Notes: a model not told the origin generated them from the letters alone. A stretch of 64,000 nucleotides of DNA from Rhizobium lentis (GCF_017352135.1 NZ_CP071455.1:682001-746000), one strand, 5' to 3'; shown: positions 44,364-54,838, counted from the stretch's first letter. Numbers and translations are program-made.

Positions 44364-45576
44364 CGGTTGTTGTCTCCACCAGCGGAAGGGAAAACGAAAG
44401 GATTGAACCGCTTTCCATTCTGTTGCGCGCGCTTATGCGCCCCCCATGCGCCTCGATGATGCGCTTGGACAATGCCAGGCCCATACCGAGGCCGCGCGGT
44501 TTGCTGGTCACGAAGGGACGAAACAGCGCCTCCTCGATGTCGACCGCAATTCCGCAGCCATTGTCGGATACGTCGACAACGAGGCGGGAGAAATCGTCGG
44601 TTCTGGTTCGGATGGTGATATGCGGCTGCGCAATGCCGTCGGTAGCCTCCACGGCGTTGCGCACAAGGTTCGTCAGCACCTGCACGATTTGGACGCGGTT
44701 CGCAAGCACGACGTCCCGCTGCGCTTCGAGCTGAAAATCGGCACAAAAGCCTTTTCGCTGCGATCCGGCAAGCGCGAATGCCGTCGCCTCATGGATGAGC
44801 GCGTGCATCGCCTCAATCTTTCTCTCGTCGGCGCCGCGCTTGGCGAATTCTCTGATGTTCTGCACGATCTTTCCCGCCCACAGAGCGTGCTGCGTAATCT
44901 CGGACAAGGCTTCACAGAGTTCTTCGCCGTGGCCGTGTCGATGCTTCTTTACAAGCCGCCCGCAACCCTGCGCGTATGCGGCGATCGACGCCAGCGGCTG
45001 GGCAAGTTCATGAGCCAGCGTCGATGTCATTTCACCGAGCGCGACTATTCTGGCGAGGCGGGCAAGCTCGTGCTGAAGCTCCTGGACATGTTGCAAAGTC
45101 TCGCGTTCGGTGCGGAAATCCTCGAAGATCACCGCGAAGAAGTGTCCTTTGTCGTCCTGCTCTCTGATGATCGTCAGGGCAGTTGGAAATTGAACACCGC
45201 TCCTCGTGATCGCCACACCCGCCCGGACCACGCCCCGGTCTGCCCAGCGTCCCTTCAACGTGACATCCGGTGTCGGATACCAGACAAAGTCGATCCTCTG
45301 ACCAAGCAATTCGTCTTCCTCATAACCGAACAATGCCACAGCAGCCCTGTTGCAGGCCGAAATTCGGTGACGCTCGGTAATGAAGAACACCGCGTCCGGC
45401 AGGTGTTCATAGAATTGCCGGATCCAGTCCATCCGCGGTGCGCCATCGCCCTGCCGCAAAGCGCCTGGCCGGTCGCGGCCTGTCATCCGAGTTTCCATGA
45501 ACGAGGGTCGGCCCGAGACGTCCGGGTCAACACGATCGCATTCCTCAACATGCGGCGCTTCCATCTTGATGGACAC
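44332..45576 (-). CDS. fixL: FixL-like PAS sensor histidine kinase lacking the haem-binding histidine
   Basis: About 414 aa from the GTG at 45576, which has GGAGGA 7 bases upstream; the reading to 45648 has none. One PAS domain (about residues 45-165; FYEHLPDAVFFITERHRISACNRAAVALFGY), then H-box LGEMTSTLAHELAQPLASI, N-box LVRNAVEA, G1 DNGCGI and G2 GLGMGLALSKRI. It matches FixL in the kinase part. In the PAS helix where haem FixL has a histidine (HDGYI region), this protein reads YPTPDVTLKGRW with none, so oxygen sensing by haem is doubtful. No transmembrane segment. Confidence 0.82.
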   Translation of the reverse strand: MSIKMEAPHVEECDRVDPDVSGRPSFMETRMTGRDRPGALRQGDGAPRMDWIRQFYEHLPDAVFFITERHRISACNRAAVALFGYEEDELLGQRIDFVWYPTPDVTLKGRWADRGVVRAGVAITRSGVQFPTALTIIREQDDKGHFFAVIFEDFRTERETLQHVQELQHELARLARIVALGEMTSTLAHELAQPLASIAAYAQGCGRLVKKHRHGHGEELCEALSEITQHALWAGKIVQNIREFAKRGADERKIEAMHALIHEATAFALAGSQRKGFCADFQLEAQRDVVLANRVQIVQVLTNLVRNAVEATDGIAQPHITIRTRTDDFSRLVVDVSDNGCGIAVDIEEALFRPFVTSKPRGLGMGLALSKRIIEAHGGRISARNRMESGSILSFSLPLVETTTDGERPHDPSR

Positions 45577-45835
45577 GATGGTTTCCTCCGCCCTTGAGAC
45601 GGCCTGCCCCTTAATGGGCTTTGCCCTACAAGGACTTGAGGTTACCACCTTTGGGAAACGGGTCGGTGTAGTATCGCGTAGCCTCTATGGGTATCTCAGT
45701 GCCAATCGCCGGTGGAAAGGCCTGGCCTGCCTAGGTTTCCGCTCGGCTCCTTCCATTGATTCGGCTCAATGTCGCCGGCTCATTCTTCCGCTACTCTGGC
45801 AGGAATGGGCACACGGCCATTTGAGGAGCAGGAAG

Positions 45836-46186
45836 ATGATGAAGATTGCCCTTGCTATCGCCATTGCGAGCGCGGCGTTGGTTGCGGCGCCTGTCGACGC
45901 CCAGCAGACGCGCAAGGAATACCGGCGCATGAACTGGGCCGAAAACCTGCCGGAGCACATCAGAAACTATCACGACAAGCGTTTTTCAATCGTCAGCTTT
46001 CGAACCGCGGTCGAAGTCGGTGCGATGCCGAGGCCGGGCAGCGCCGAACATGTGAAGGAAATCCGGACAGCTATCCGTTCCAACACATGGCTCGTCCAGC
46101 AATTGAAGGCTAAGAAGCTGACCCCCAACCAAATAGAATGGGTGACGCGCGCCCGTAACGGCAACCTGACCTTCTATATTGAGTGA
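45836..46186 (+). CDS. Hypothetical exported protein
   Basis: 116 aa from the ATG at 45836 (MMKIALAIAIASAALVAAPVDAQ), with a clear signal peptide cleaved after about residue 22 and a GAGGAGCAGGAAG ribosome-binding region. The mature part is small, basic and lacks cysteines (KEYRRMNWAENLPEHIRNYH; LKAKKLTPNQIEWVTRAR). The longer in-frame reading from 45497 overlaps fixL and is rejected. No family is recognised. Confidence 0.75.
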   Translation: MMKIALAIAIASAALVAAPVDAQQTRKEYRRMNWAENLPEHIRNYHDKRFSIVSFRTAVEVGAMPRPGSAEHVKEIRTAIRSNTWLVQQLKAKKLTPNQIEWVTRARNGNLTFYIE

Positions 46187-46359
46187 GGCGTTGCTGGAGC
46201 CACAGGAACCTCATCTTCTATCGAAAGGGCGGGACAATGATGTCGTTGCGCCGCCGCCCGCAAAACGCCGGCTGGAGAACCAATGCCGGACGAGCGACCG
46301 GCCTGTGTAAGAACAGCCCCGTATCCAGTCGACGCTCGTGCATCAACGGGGAGGGTTCG

Positions 46360-46569
46360 ATGATGTGGCGGTTGGTCGTCGAAGCACCATTCGAAGAGGA
46401 TATCGAACTCGCCGTCATTGACGGTGATGGTATCCACGCCCTGGTTTTTCCGTGCCAGCGCCTGGCAAGCGGATGGGCCAATGCCTTGACGGGCGAGATG
46501 CTGGACGTTCATCCCACCCATTGGCGCGCATGGCAGATACGCCGAAACGATCGGTCCGATCTTCACTGA
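46360..46569 (+). CDS. Small hypothetical protein
   Basis: 69 aa from the ATG at 46360 (MMWRLVVEAPFEEDIELAVIDG), with GGGGAGGG just upstream. Protein-like sequence HALVFPCQRLASGW and VHPTHWRAW recalls a family of short rhizobial proteins with no known function. An in-frame start at 46183 would add a basic, low-quality 59-residue N-terminus, so I prefer the internal start. Confidence 0.6.
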   Translation: MMWRLVVEAPFEEDIELAVIDGDGIHALVFPCQRLASGWANALTGEMLDVHPTHWRAWQIRRNDRSDLH

Positions 46570-46618
46570 GCGACGGCATCACTGGGCGACGCCGGGGTCA
46601 CAAATGCTGCACCGCACC

Positions 46619-46632
46619 TTGTCTGCAATCAA
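46619..46632 (+). promoter_or_regulatory. FNR/FixK-type anaerobox upstream of arcA
   Basis: TTGTCTGCAATCAA matches the dyad TTGAY-N4-RTCAA with one mismatch. It is followed at the right distance by AATAAT/TAATCT (about 46654-46661) as a -10 element, giving a start near 46667 with the box centred at about -41.5, the class II FNR arrangement. It precedes the arcA ATG by 74 bases. Confidence 0.65.
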
Positions 46633-46705
46633 TGACATGAGTGGACCCGCCAAAATAATCTGACGCTGTTCAAAGAGCTATCCCGATGGCTGGAAGGAGG
46701 ACCAC

Positions 46706-47935
46706 ATGCGTGGTTTCGGTGTTCATTCTGAGGTTGGAAAACTGAGAACCGTCATGGTCTGTCGACCATCCCTGGCGCATCAACGCCTGACGCCTGCAAA
46801 CTGCCATGATCTGCTTTTTGACGATGTCCTCTGGGTTCATGAAGCCCAGAAGGACCACTATGACTTCGTCCTGAAGATGCAGGAAAGGGGTGTCGAGGTT
46901 CTCGAACTTCACGATCTGCTCGGTCAGGCCCTCGCCAACGAGCAGGCGCGCGATTTCATCCTGGACCGGCGCATCACCCCGAATGTGCTTGGCTCGCAGG
47001 TTGCCGAGGCGATGCGGCCATGGCTCGACGAAATGCCGGCCAAACAGCTTGCCGCATTCATGATCGGCGGCATCGCGATCTCCGACCTGCCCGACGTCAA
47101 GGCCAAGGCGTTGATGCTCAGCGCCTTGCCGGAAAGCGATTTCGTCATCCCGCCGATTCCCAACACGCTTTTCCAGCGCGATCCCTCCTGCTGGATCTAT
47201 AACGGCGTGACCTGCAACCCGATGTTCTGGCCGGCGCGACGCGCCGAGACACTGATTCAGCGTGCCATCTACAAGTTTCATCCGATCTTCCAGGGCGGCG
47301 ATTTCCAGATCTGGTGGGGTGACGCCGATCATCAATTTGCCAACGCCTCGATGGAAGGCGGCGACGTCATGCCGATCGGGAACGGTACGGTACTGATCGG
47401 CATGGGCGAGCGCACCACCTATCAGGCGGTCGGCCAGGTGGCTCAGGCCCTTTTCAGAAGCAAGGCGGCGAAGCGGGTGATCGGCTGCCTGATGCCGAAG
47501 AGCCGCGCGGCAATGCATCTCGATACGGTCTTCAGCTTCTGCGACCGCGACGTCGTCACACTGTTTGCCGAGGTCGTCGATCAGATCCGTTGCTACAGCA
47601 TGCATCCCAAGGACGACGACGGCACATTCGAGATCCATCCGGAAAATGCGCCGATGCTCGATGTCGTCGCCGAAGCGCTCGATCTGGCGAAGCTGCGCAC
47701 CGTCGAGACCGGCGGCAACTCCTACCAGGCCGAACGCGAACAATGGGACGACGGCAACAATGTCGTGGCGCTCGAGCCCGGCGTCGTCGTCGCCTACGAC
47801 CGCAATACCTACACCAATACGCTGCTGCGAAAGGCGGGCGTCGAGGTCATCACCATCCGCGGCTCCGAGCTCGGACGCGGTCGTGGTGGTGGACACTGCA
47901 TGACATGCCCGATCTGGCGCGACCCCGCTTACTGA
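46706..47935 (+). CDS. arcA: Arginine deiminase
   Basis: 409-aa enzyme converting arginine to citrulline and ammonia, first step of the arginine deiminase pathway. Signatures: [12 protein letters not shown] (substrate binding), [13 protein letters not shown], and the catalytic cysteine in [16 protein letters not shown] close to the C-terminus. A GGAAGGAGG site lies 6-8 bases before the ATG. It is the first gene of arcABC, 38 bases before arcB, and is likely induced in low oxygen through the box at 46619-46632. Confidence 0.96.
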   Translation: MRGFGVHSEVGKLRTVMVCRPSLAHQRLTPANCHDLLFDDVLWVHEAQKDHYDFVLKMQERGVEVLELHDLLGQALANEQARDFILDRRITPNVLGSQVAEAMRPWLDEMPAKQLAAFMIGGIAISDLPDVKAKALMLSALPESDFVIPPIPNTLFQRDPSCWIYNGVTCNPMFWPARRAETLIQRAIYKFHPIFQGGDFQIWWGDADHQFANASMEGGDVMPIGNGTVLIGMGERTTYQAVGQVAQALFRSKAAKRVIGCLMPKSRAAMHLDTVFSFCDRDVVTLFAEVVDQIRCYSMHPKDDDGTFEIHPENAPMLDVVAEALDLAKLRTVETGGNSYQAEREQWDDGNNVVALEPGVVVAYDRNTYTNTLLRKAGVEVITIRGSELGRGRGGGHCMTCPIWRDPAY

Positions 47936-47973
47936 CCGTTTCCATCCACGAACCAGACCGACGGAGCAAGACC

Positions 47974-48978
47974 ATGAGTTTCAATCTGCGCAATCGATCG
48001 CTTCTGACCGTGCAGGACTATACGCCGAGGGAATTCCGCTATCTCCTCGATCTCGCGCGCGACCTGAAACGGGCCAAATATGCCCGCACCGAACAGGAGC
48101 ATCTGAAGGGCAAGGAAATCTGCCTGATCTTCGAGAAAACCTCGACGAGAACGAGGTGTGCCTTCGAAGTGGCCTGCTCGGATCAGGGCGCCAATGTGAC
48201 CTATCTCGATCCATCGGGGTCGCAGATCGGGCACAAGGAATCCTTCAAGGACACGGCGCGAGTGCTGGGGCGCATGTATGACGCGATCGAATATCGCGGC
48301 TCCGCCCAGAGGGGCGTGGAGACGCTGGCAAAGTACGCCGGCGTGCCGGTCTATAACGGCCTGACCGATGAATATCATCCGACCCAGATGATTGCCGATG
48401 TCATGACCATGCGCGAGCACAGCGACAAGCCGATCGCTGAAATCAAATATGCCTATGTCGGCGACACCCGCTCGAACATGGGCCATTCGCTGCTGATCGT
48501 CGGCTGCCTTCTCGGCATGGATGTGCGTATCTGCGGGCCGAGATCACTGTGGCCCTCGGAAGAATACATGAAGATCGCCAGGGATTTGCAGCAGGCTTCG
48601 GGTGCCCGGCTGCTGGTCACCGAAGATCCGCGAGAGGCCGTCAAGGACGTGGATTTCATCCATACGGATGTCTGGGTTTCGATGGGCGAGCCGAAGGACG
48701 TCTGGCGCGAACGCATCAAGCTGCTCACACCTTACCAGGTCAATCAGGATCTGATGAAGGCGACCGGCAATCCGCAGACCAAGTTCATGCATTGCCTGCC
48801 GGCATTTCACGACACCGAGACGACGCTCGGCAAGCAGATCGCCGAAGATTACGGCATGGAGAACGGGCTCGAAGTGACCAACGACGTCTTCGAATCCGAA
48901 GCCAACGTCGCCTTCGAACAGGCTGAGAACCGCCTGCATACGATCAAGGCCCTGCTCGTTGCAACCCTGGGAGATTAG
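47974..48978 (+). CDS. arcB: Ornithine carbamoyltransferase, catabolic
   Basis: 334 aa from the ATG at 47974 ([16 protein letters not shown]), with ACGGAGC just upstream. It splits citrulline with phosphate to ornithine and carbamoyl phosphate. Signatures: [13 protein letters not shown] (carbamoyl-phosphate site), DVWVSMGEP (SMG loop) and HCLPAFHD. The operon context and the form typical of ArcB indicate the catabolic direction. Confidence 0.95.
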   Translation: MSFNLRNRSLLTVQDYTPREFRYLLDLARDLKRAKYARTEQEHLKGKEICLIFEKTSTRTRCAFEVACSDQGANVTYLDPSGSQIGHKESFKDTARVLGRMYDAIEYRGSAQRGVETLAKYAGVPVYNGLTDEYHPTQMIADVMTMREHSDKPIAEIKYAYVGDTRSNMGHSLLIVGCLLGMDVRICGPRSLWPSEEYMKIARDLQQASGARLLVTEDPREAVKDVDFIHTDVWVSMGEPKDVWRERIKLLTPYQVNQDLMKATGNPQTKFMHCLPAFHDTETTLGKQIAEDYGMENGLEVTNDVFESEANVAFEQAENRLHTIKALLVATLGD

Positions 48979-48979
48979 C

Positions 48980-49918
48980 ATGCGTGTGGTCATAGCGCTT
49001 GGCGGCAATGCGCTTCTCCGGCGCGGAGAAGCGATGACCGCCGATACCCAGAGGCGAAATGCGCGCACCGCCGCTGAGGCGATCGCGCCGCTGGCGGCCG
49101 AACATGAGATCGTAGTAACCCACGGCAACGGACCGCAGGTCGGGCTGCTCGCGCTGCAGGGAGCGGCCTACAAACCAGAGGAGGCCTATCCGCTCGATGT
49201 TCTCGGCGCCGAGACCGAGGGCATGATCGGCTATATGCTGGAACAAGAACTCGGCAATCTCCTGCCGTTCGAGCAACCTCTGGCAACGCTTCTCACCATG
49301 GTGGAAGTCGACGCCGAAGATCCGGGGTTCCGGAACCCTACCAAGTTCGTCGGGCCGGTCTACGACAAGGGCGAGGCGGATCGGATCCGCACGGAGAAGG
49401 GTTGGGTGCTCAAGCAGGACGGTGAAAAATGGCGGCGCGTCGTCGCCTCGCCGGCGCCGAAGCGCATCTTCGAGATCCGACCCGTGCGCTGGCTTCTGGA
49501 GCAGCGCACCATCGTTATCTGTGCCGGCGGCGGCGGAATTCCGACGATGTACGAAAAGGGCGCTGATCGGAAGCTGATCGGCGTCGAGGCCGTGATCGAC
49601 AAGGATCTGTGCTCGGAACTGCTGGCGCGAGAACTCCACGCCGATCTTTTGATCATGGCGACGGATGCCGAGGCTGTCTGCATCGATTGGGGCAAGCCGT
49701 CCCAGAAGGCGATCCACCGCGCTCGTCCTGACGATCTCGCGCAGTTCTCCTTCCCGGCCGGCTCGATGGGCCCGAAGGTCGATGCTGCCTGCCATTTTGC
49801 ACGGGCAAACGGCAAGACGGCCGCAATCGGCTCTCTTGCCGAAATCGCCGGTATGGTGCGCGGTGACCGCGGGACGATCATCAACGAGCGTTTTGATAAC
49901 CTGAGCTGGCATGCCTGA
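48980..49918 (+). CDS. arcC: Carbamate kinase
   Basis: 312 aa from the ATG at 48980, 1 base after the arcB stop, with GGGAG in front. It makes ATP from carbamoyl phosphate and ADP, the energy-yielding step of the pathway. Signatures: [23 protein letters not shown] and [14 protein letters not shown]. The in-frame reading from 48959 lies inside arcB and is not used. Confidence 0.95.
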   Translation: MRVVIALGGNALLRRGEAMTADTQRRNARTAAEAIAPLAAEHEIVVTHGNGPQVGLLALQGAAYKPEEAYPLDVLGAETEGMIGYMLEQELGNLLPFEQPLATLLTMVEVDAEDPGFRNPTKFVGPVYDKGEADRIRTEKGWVLKQDGEKWRRVVASPAPKRIFEIRPVRWLLEQRTIVICAGGGGIPTMYEKGADRKLIGVEAVIDKDLCSELLARELHADLLIMATDAEAVCIDWGKPSQKAIHRARPDDLAQFSFPAGSMGPKVDAACHFARANGKTAAIGSLAEIAGMVRGDRGTIINERFDNLSWHA

Positions 49919-49920
49919 GG

Positions 49921-49936
49921 GCCTGGTCGATCAGGC
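49921..49936. terminator. Stem-loop between convergent arcC and antiporter genes
   Basis: GCCTG-GTCGAT-CAGGC forms a 5-base stem with a 6-base loop spanning the 12-base gap and the permease stop. A longer alternative pairs GCCTGA (49913-49918) with TCAGGC (49931-49936). There is no clear U-run, so bidirectional termination here is only a suggestion. Confidence 0.35.
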
Positions 49937-51298
49937 AAACTTATCCTGAGACGGCAGCGGTTGCGTTGCGGCGTTCGCTGCCGTTTCCTTGTCTGTCGCG
50001 CCAGCCGCGTTGCGTCTTTGCCAGACATAGACGGGGATGCCGAGCATCAGCAGCACGAGGCCGTAGAGCACCGGTTCGGCGCCGGAGCCGTAAAGGGTGA
50101 AGATCGCAAAGATGAACGCGATGAGCTCGATCACGCTGACCCTCGGCATTCGCCCATCAGTCACGCTTGCGACAAGGCTTCCGGCAAGCGCGCAGAAGGC
50201 ATAGGGAACGACGGCGGCCATGGTGCTCAGTCCGACCATCAGCCGATAGACGGCGGCAAAACCTTCGGAGCCCAGCGCCTGGACGAGCACGAGGAGCGTT
50301 GCCAACGAGGCCGAGATGATCATGCCCCACCCCGGCACGCCTCGCGGGGAGAGCCGGGCAAATAGCGGCGGAAACAGCCCATCGCGGGCAGCAGCCATCG
50401 GAACCTGCCCCATCAGCAAGGTCCAGCCGTTGAGCGCGCCGATCGAGGAGACCAGCACCGCAAGCGAGATGGCCAACTCGCCGGGCCGTCCCCACATGAT
50501 CCCTGCCGCCTGGGAAAATGGCGCAACCGACTGAACAAGCTGTTCACGCGGCACGAGGCCCATCACCACGATCGTGCCGAGCACATAAAGGGCAGCGGCG
50601 ATGGAGATGCCGAGCACGGTCGATCGTGGGATCGTCCGCTCCGCATTTTCCACGTCGCCGGCTGGAACGGTCGCCGATTCCAGCCCGAGATAGGCAAACA
50701 TGGTGAGAGGCGCCAGGGTCGCAAAGGACTGCAGCAACGGCTGACCGCTCGGATTGAATTCGGCGAAATGCGACGTATCGATATAGAGAAGACCGATGAT
50801 TGCAACGGCGCCGAAAGGCAGCAGTTTGGCGTAGGTCGTGACCTGCGCGAAGACTCCGGCCGCGTGAACGCCGCGAAGATTGACAAGCACGATCGCCCAG
50901 ATCACGCCGAGCGTCAGCACCGTCGCGGCGAATCGGTTGGCGAGGGCAGGGAAGAGATCGACCATCACGCCGGCAAAGGCAATCGCTATGACGGGCAGCG
51001 ATGTCCATATCGAGATCCAGTAGCCCCAGGCGATCAGAAAGCCGGCGAAATCGCCATAGGCGAGCCGCGTATAGGCATAGGGGCCGCCGACGGCCGGCAC
51101 GAGGCTGGCGAGGCGCGCGAAGGTCAGGCCGAGGCAAATCGCGCCGGCGCCCATGACGATCCAGACGATGATCGCAAGGTTGCCATAGGGCGCTACCGCG
51201 GCTGGTGAAAGATAAAAGCCCGATCCCACCATATTGCCGACCACGATGGCGGTGCAGGCAGCAAGTCCGAGGCTCTTGCCATTTTGCGACGTTGTCAT
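49931..51298 (-). CDS. APC-family amino acid antiporter (arginine/ornithine or arginine/agmatine type)
   Basis: 455 aa from the ATG at 51298 (MTTSQNGKSLGLAACTAIVVGNMVGSG region). About 12 helices; the GNMVGSGFYLSPAA unwound helix 1 and WISIWTSLPVIA are typical of AdiC/ArcD-like antiporters. It converges on arcC with a 12-base gap. Placement between arcABC and the arginine-type decarboxylase suggests exchange of arginine for ornithine or agmatine. The in-frame sequence to 51373 has no membrane-protein character. Confidence 0.87.
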   Translation of the reverse strand: MTTSQNGKSLGLAACTAIVVGNMVGSGFYLSPAAVAPYGNLAIIVWIVMGAGAICLGLTFARLASLVPAVGGPYAYTRLAYGDFAGFLIAWGYWISIWTSLPVIAIAFAGVMVDLFPALANRFAATVLTLGVIWAIVLVNLRGVHAAGVFAQVTTYAKLLPFGAVAIIGLLYIDTSHFAEFNPSGQPLLQSFATLAPLTMFAYLGLESATVPAGDVENAERTIPRSTVLGISIAAALYVLGTIVVMGLVPREQLVQSVAPFSQAAGIMWGRPGELAISLAVLVSSIGALNGWTLLMGQVPMAAARDGLFPPLFARLSPRGVPGWGMIISASLATLLVLVQALGSEGFAAVYRLMVGLSTMAAVVPYAFCALAGSLVASVTDGRMPRVSVIELIAFIFAIFTLYGSGAEPVLYGLVLLMLGIPVYVWQRRNAAGATDKETAANAATQPLPSQDKFA

Positions 51299-51489
51299 GA
51301 GCTTCCCCCGCGAGCCGGCTGCCCGGAGCCGATGTCTCTGCGGACCGCCTTCAAACCGTAATTGTCGTTGCAAAAACCGGCTGCCGCAATCCGGATCAAT
51401 GCGTAGTCGGCGGGGCTGGTCTAGCCTTCGTCATCGGGCTAAAGCTGCTTAGATCGCATGACGGGCCGGAGCGGGAGGCGGGGTCGACG

Positions 51490-52416
51490 ATGCTGAGCGA
51501 GCAGGGGTTTCTCAGGGTGTCGATTGCCGCGACCGTCGTGGTCGCAACGCTCGGCGTCGTCTTCGGCATTCTTTCCGGCTCCTTCTCGATCGCCTTCGAC
51601 GGCGTTTACTCGCTGGCCGATGCCGCGATGACCGGTCTTGCGCTTGGAGTCTCCAACCTGATCATCCAATCGACCCAGAGCGATGCCCGATCCGGCAGAA
51701 TTCGCAACCGCTTCACCATGGGCTTCTGGCATCTGGAGCCTATCGTGCTGATGCTCAACGGCTGCCTGCTGATGACGGTCGGTGTCTATGCGCTGATCAG
51801 CGCGATCATCAGCATCCTGAACGGCGGCCACGAACTGCAATTCGGCATGGCGGTCGCTTATTCCGCAGCGACCTTGTTTGTCTGCACGGTCATGGCCTTC
51901 CTCGGCATCAGGCTGAACGCCCGCATCAGATCGGATTTCGTCTCGCTCGACGTCAAGGCATGGATCATGTCGGGCGGCATCGCGCTTGCGCTGCTCGTCG
52001 CATTCCTGATCGGTATGGCGGTGCAGGCAACGCCGGCTGCCTGGCTTGCCAACTATATGGACCCGGCGGTTCTGGCGCTTGTCTGCCTGGTCATGATTCC
52101 GCTTCCGGTCGGCACCGTCTGGAAGGCATTGAGCGAGATCCTGCTGATCGCCCCCGTCGATCTGCAGGAACATGTCGACCGTGTCGCCTTGGAAACGGTT
52201 CGCCGTCTCGGCTTCCTTTCCCACCGCGCCTATGTCGCCCAAGTCGGCCGCGCAATGCAGATCGAACTTTATTTCATCGTCCCCGAAGGGCTTCCTGCCA
52301 AGACCGTGGAAGAATGGGACGCGCTCCGCGACGAGATCGGCAACGCGATCGGTGACGAAAGCGCCAATCGCTGGCTGACGATCGCCTTCACCGCCGATGC
52401 GGAATGGGCCGAATAG
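51490..52416 (+). CDS. Cation diffusion facilitator family transporter
   Basis: 308-aa protein with about six helices and a C-terminal cytoplasmic domain of about 95 residues. TM2 has FDGVYSLADAAMTG, matching the D-x2-x-S-L-x-D pattern of CDF transporters; TM5 region SLDVKAWIMSGG carries an Asp but the second-site His is less clear. The metal is not predictable. It stands between the antiporter and the decarboxylase genes, with a 191-base divergent spacer from the antiporter start. Confidence 0.8.
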   Translation: MLSEQGFLRVSIAATVVVATLGVVFGILSGSFSIAFDGVYSLADAAMTGLALGVSNLIIQSTQSDARSGRIRNRFTMGFWHLEPIVLMLNGCLLMTVGVYALISAIISILNGGHELQFGMAVAYSAATLFVCTVMAFLGIRLNARIRSDFVSLDVKAWIMSGGIALALLVAFLIGMAVQATPAAWLANYMDPAVLALVCLVMIPLPVGTVWKALSEILLIAPVDLQEHVDRVALETVRRLGFLSHRAYVAQVGRAMQIELYFIVPEGLPAKTVEEWDALRDEIGNAIGDESANRWLTIAFTADAEWAE

Positions 52417-52576
52417 CTAGTCAAAGCGCAATTCCGCCGGCGATGTCGAAATGCTTCGCGTCACCTTGATTGCAATCAAGGACGCTCCACGACCCGTCAT
52501 GTACGATCCTTCGACCTGAGATGCAGCGGGCTGCATGACGGCCACAGCCTTTGACATCAGGGTTCTGGAGGAACGC

Positions 52577-54838
52577 ATGGAATTCCAGATGGCATTTCCG
52601 ATAGCGGTCATCGATGAGGATTTCGATGGCAAGAGTGCTGCCGGCCGCGGAATGCGCGATTTGGCCTCAGCCATCGAAACGGAAGGGTTCCGGATCGTCT
52701 CCGGTATTTCCTATGAGGATGCCCGCCGTCTCGTGCATGTCTTCAACACCGAATCCTGCTGGCTGGTTTCCGTCGACGGCACCGAGGACAGCGGCACGCG
52801 CTGGCAGGTGCTGGGGGAGGTTCTCGCCGCAAAACGGCGAAGAAACGACCGCCTGCCGATCTTCCTCTTCGGCGACGACACCACGGCGGAAGACGTTCCG
52901 GCCACGGTGCTGCGCCACGCCAATGCCTTCTTCCGGCTGTTCGAGGATTCGGCGGAATTCATGGCGCGCGCCATCGCGCAGGCAGCCCGCAATTATCTCG
53001 ACCGGCTGCCGCCGCCGATGTTCAAGGCGCTGATGGATTATACGCTGGAGGGGGCCTATTCCTGGCACACGCCTGGGCACGGCGGCGGCGTCGCGTTTCG
53101 TAAGAGCCCCGTCGGCCAGCTCTTCTACACGTTCTTCGGTGAAAACACGCTGCGGTCCGATATCTCAGTGTCAGTCGGCAGCGTAGGCTCGCTTCTCGAT
53201 CATGTCGGGCCGATCGCCGAGGGCGAGCGCAATGCCGCGCGCATCTTCGGCACAGATGAGACGCTGTTCGTCGTCGGCGGCACGTCGACTGCCAACAAGA
53301 TCGTATGGCACGGCATGGTCGGGCGCGGGGATCTCGTGCTGTGCGACCGCAATTGCCACAAGTCCATCCTGCATTCGCTGATCATGACGGGCGCGACGCC
53401 CATCTATCTGACGCCCTCGCGCAACGGGCTCGGTATCATCGGTCCGATCTCGAAGGACCAGTTCACGCCGGAGTCGATTGCCGGCAAGATTGCCGCAAGC
53501 CCCTTTGCCGGGCAGACCAGCGGCAAGGTCCGGCTGATGGTCATCACCAACTCGACCTATGACGGCCTCTGCTACAATGTCGATGCCATCAAGGCGTCGC
53601 TCGGCGACGCGGTCGAGGTGCTGCACTTCGACGAAGCCTGGTACGCCTACGCCAATTTCCACGAATTCTACGATGGCTTCCACGCGATCTCGTCGAATCA
53701 GCCTGCGCGGTCGCAAAACGCCATCACCTTCGCCACCCAATCGACGCACAAGCTGCTGGCCGCCCTTTCGCAGGCGTCGATGATCCATATCCAGCATGCC
53801 GAGACCAAACGTCTCGACATCACCCGCTTCAACGAAGCTTTCATGATGCACACCTCGACCTCGCCGCAATACGGCATCATTGCCTCCTGCGATGTCGCGG
53901 CCGCCATGATGGAGCAGCCGGCCGGACGCGCGCTCATCCAGGAGACGATCGACGAGGCGATCAGCTTCCGCCGGGCGATGAACGCGGTGAGGAAACAGAC
54001 GGAAGACACCTGGTGGTTCGACGTCTGGGAGCCGACGATTGCCGGGCAGACGCCGACCGACACCCGTGCCGACTGGGTCTTGAAGCCGGATGATGCCTGG
54101 CATGGTTTTGCCGGCCTTGCCGAAAACCATGTCATGGTCGACCCGATCAAGGTCACCATCCTGTCGCCGGGCCTCTCGGCCAGCGGCGTGATGGATGATC
54201 ACGGCATTCCGGCGGCGGTCGTCACCAAGTTCCTGTCCTCGCGGCGCATCGAGATCGAGAAGACCGGCCTCTATTCCTTCCTCGTGCTGTTCTCGATGGG
54301 TATCACCCGCGGCAAGTGGAGCACGCTCGTCACCGAACTGCTGAATTTCAAGGATCTCTATGACGCCAATGCGCCATTGACCCGCGCACTGCCGGCACTG
54401 GCCGCGGCACATCCGGAAGCCTATGCCGGAATGGGGCTCAAAGATCTCAGCGAGCAGATCCACGCGATCTATCGCAAGGACGACGTGCCGAAGGCGCAGC
54501 GCGAAATGTATACGGTCCTGCCCGACATGGCACTGCGTCCGGCCGATGCTTATGACCGGCTGGTCAAGGGCCGGATCGAGAGCGTCGAGATCGACGACCT
54601 CATGAATCGCATCCTTGCCGTGATGATCGTTCCCTATCCGCCCGGCATTCCGCTGATCATGCCGGGCGAACGGATCACCCAGTCGACGAAGTCCATTCAG
54701 GACTATCTGCTTTACGCCCGTGACTTCGACAGAAAATTCCCCGGTTTCGAAACCGATATCCACGGCCTTCGCTTCGCGCCCGGTGACGGCGGTCGCCGCT
54801 ACCTCGTCGATTGCATCGCAGGGGAGGGGCAAGAATGA
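52577..54838 (+). CDS. Arginine/lysine-type decarboxylase (PLP, AdiA/LdcI class)
   Basis: 753 aa from the ATG at 52577 (MEFQMAFPIAVIDEDFDG), which has GGAGG 6 bases upstream; 52535 is a weaker start. N-terminal wing domain (about 1-125), PLP fold (about 130-560) with WHTPGHGGGVAFRKSPVG, LHFDEAWYAYANFHEF and the PLP lysine in QSTHKLLAALSQASMIH, then the C-terminal domain. The HKLLAALSQAS segment and length are closest to AdiA arginine decarboxylase. It consumes a proton per decarboxylation. The stop overlaps the next decarboxylase by 4 bases. Confidence 0.88.
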   Translation: MEFQMAFPIAVIDEDFDGKSAAGRGMRDLASAIETEGFRIVSGISYEDARRLVHVFNTESCWLVSVDGTEDSGTRWQVLGEVLAAKRRRNDRLPIFLFGDDTTAEDVPATVLRHANAFFRLFEDSAEFMARAIAQAARNYLDRLPPPMFKALMDYTLEGAYSWHTPGHGGGVAFRKSPVGQLFYTFFGENTLRSDISVSVGSVGSLLDHVGPIAEGERNAARIFGTDETLFVVGGTSTANKIVWHGMVGRGDLVLCDRNCHKSILHSLIMTGATPIYLTPSRNGLGIIGPISKDQFTPESIAGKIAASPFAGQTSGKVRLMVITNSTYDGLCYNVDAIKASLGDAVEVLHFDEAWYAYANFHEFYDGFHAISSNQPARSQNAITFATQSTHKLLAALSQASMIHIQHAETKRLDITRFNEAFMMHTSTSPQYGIIASCDVAAAMMEQPAGRALIQETIDEAISFRRAMNAVRKQTEDTWWFDVWEPTIAGQTPTDTRADWVLKPDDAWHGFAGLAENHVMVDPIKVTILSPGLSASGVMDDHGIPAAVVTKFLSSRRIEIEKTGLYSFLVLFSMGITRGKWSTLVTELLNFKDLYDANAPLTRALPALAAAHPEAYAGMGLKDLSEQIHAIYRKDDVPKAQREMYTVLPDMALRPADAYDRLVKGRIESVEIDDLMNRILAVMIVPYPPGIPLIMPGERITQSTKSIQDYLLYARDFDRKFPGFETDIHGLRFAPGDGGRRYLVDCIAGEGQE

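Noticed and set aside
45497..45835. Longer N-terminus for the exported protein ending at 46186
   Set aside because: It overlaps the 5' part of fixL and would bury the clear signal peptide and ribosome-binding site at 45836.
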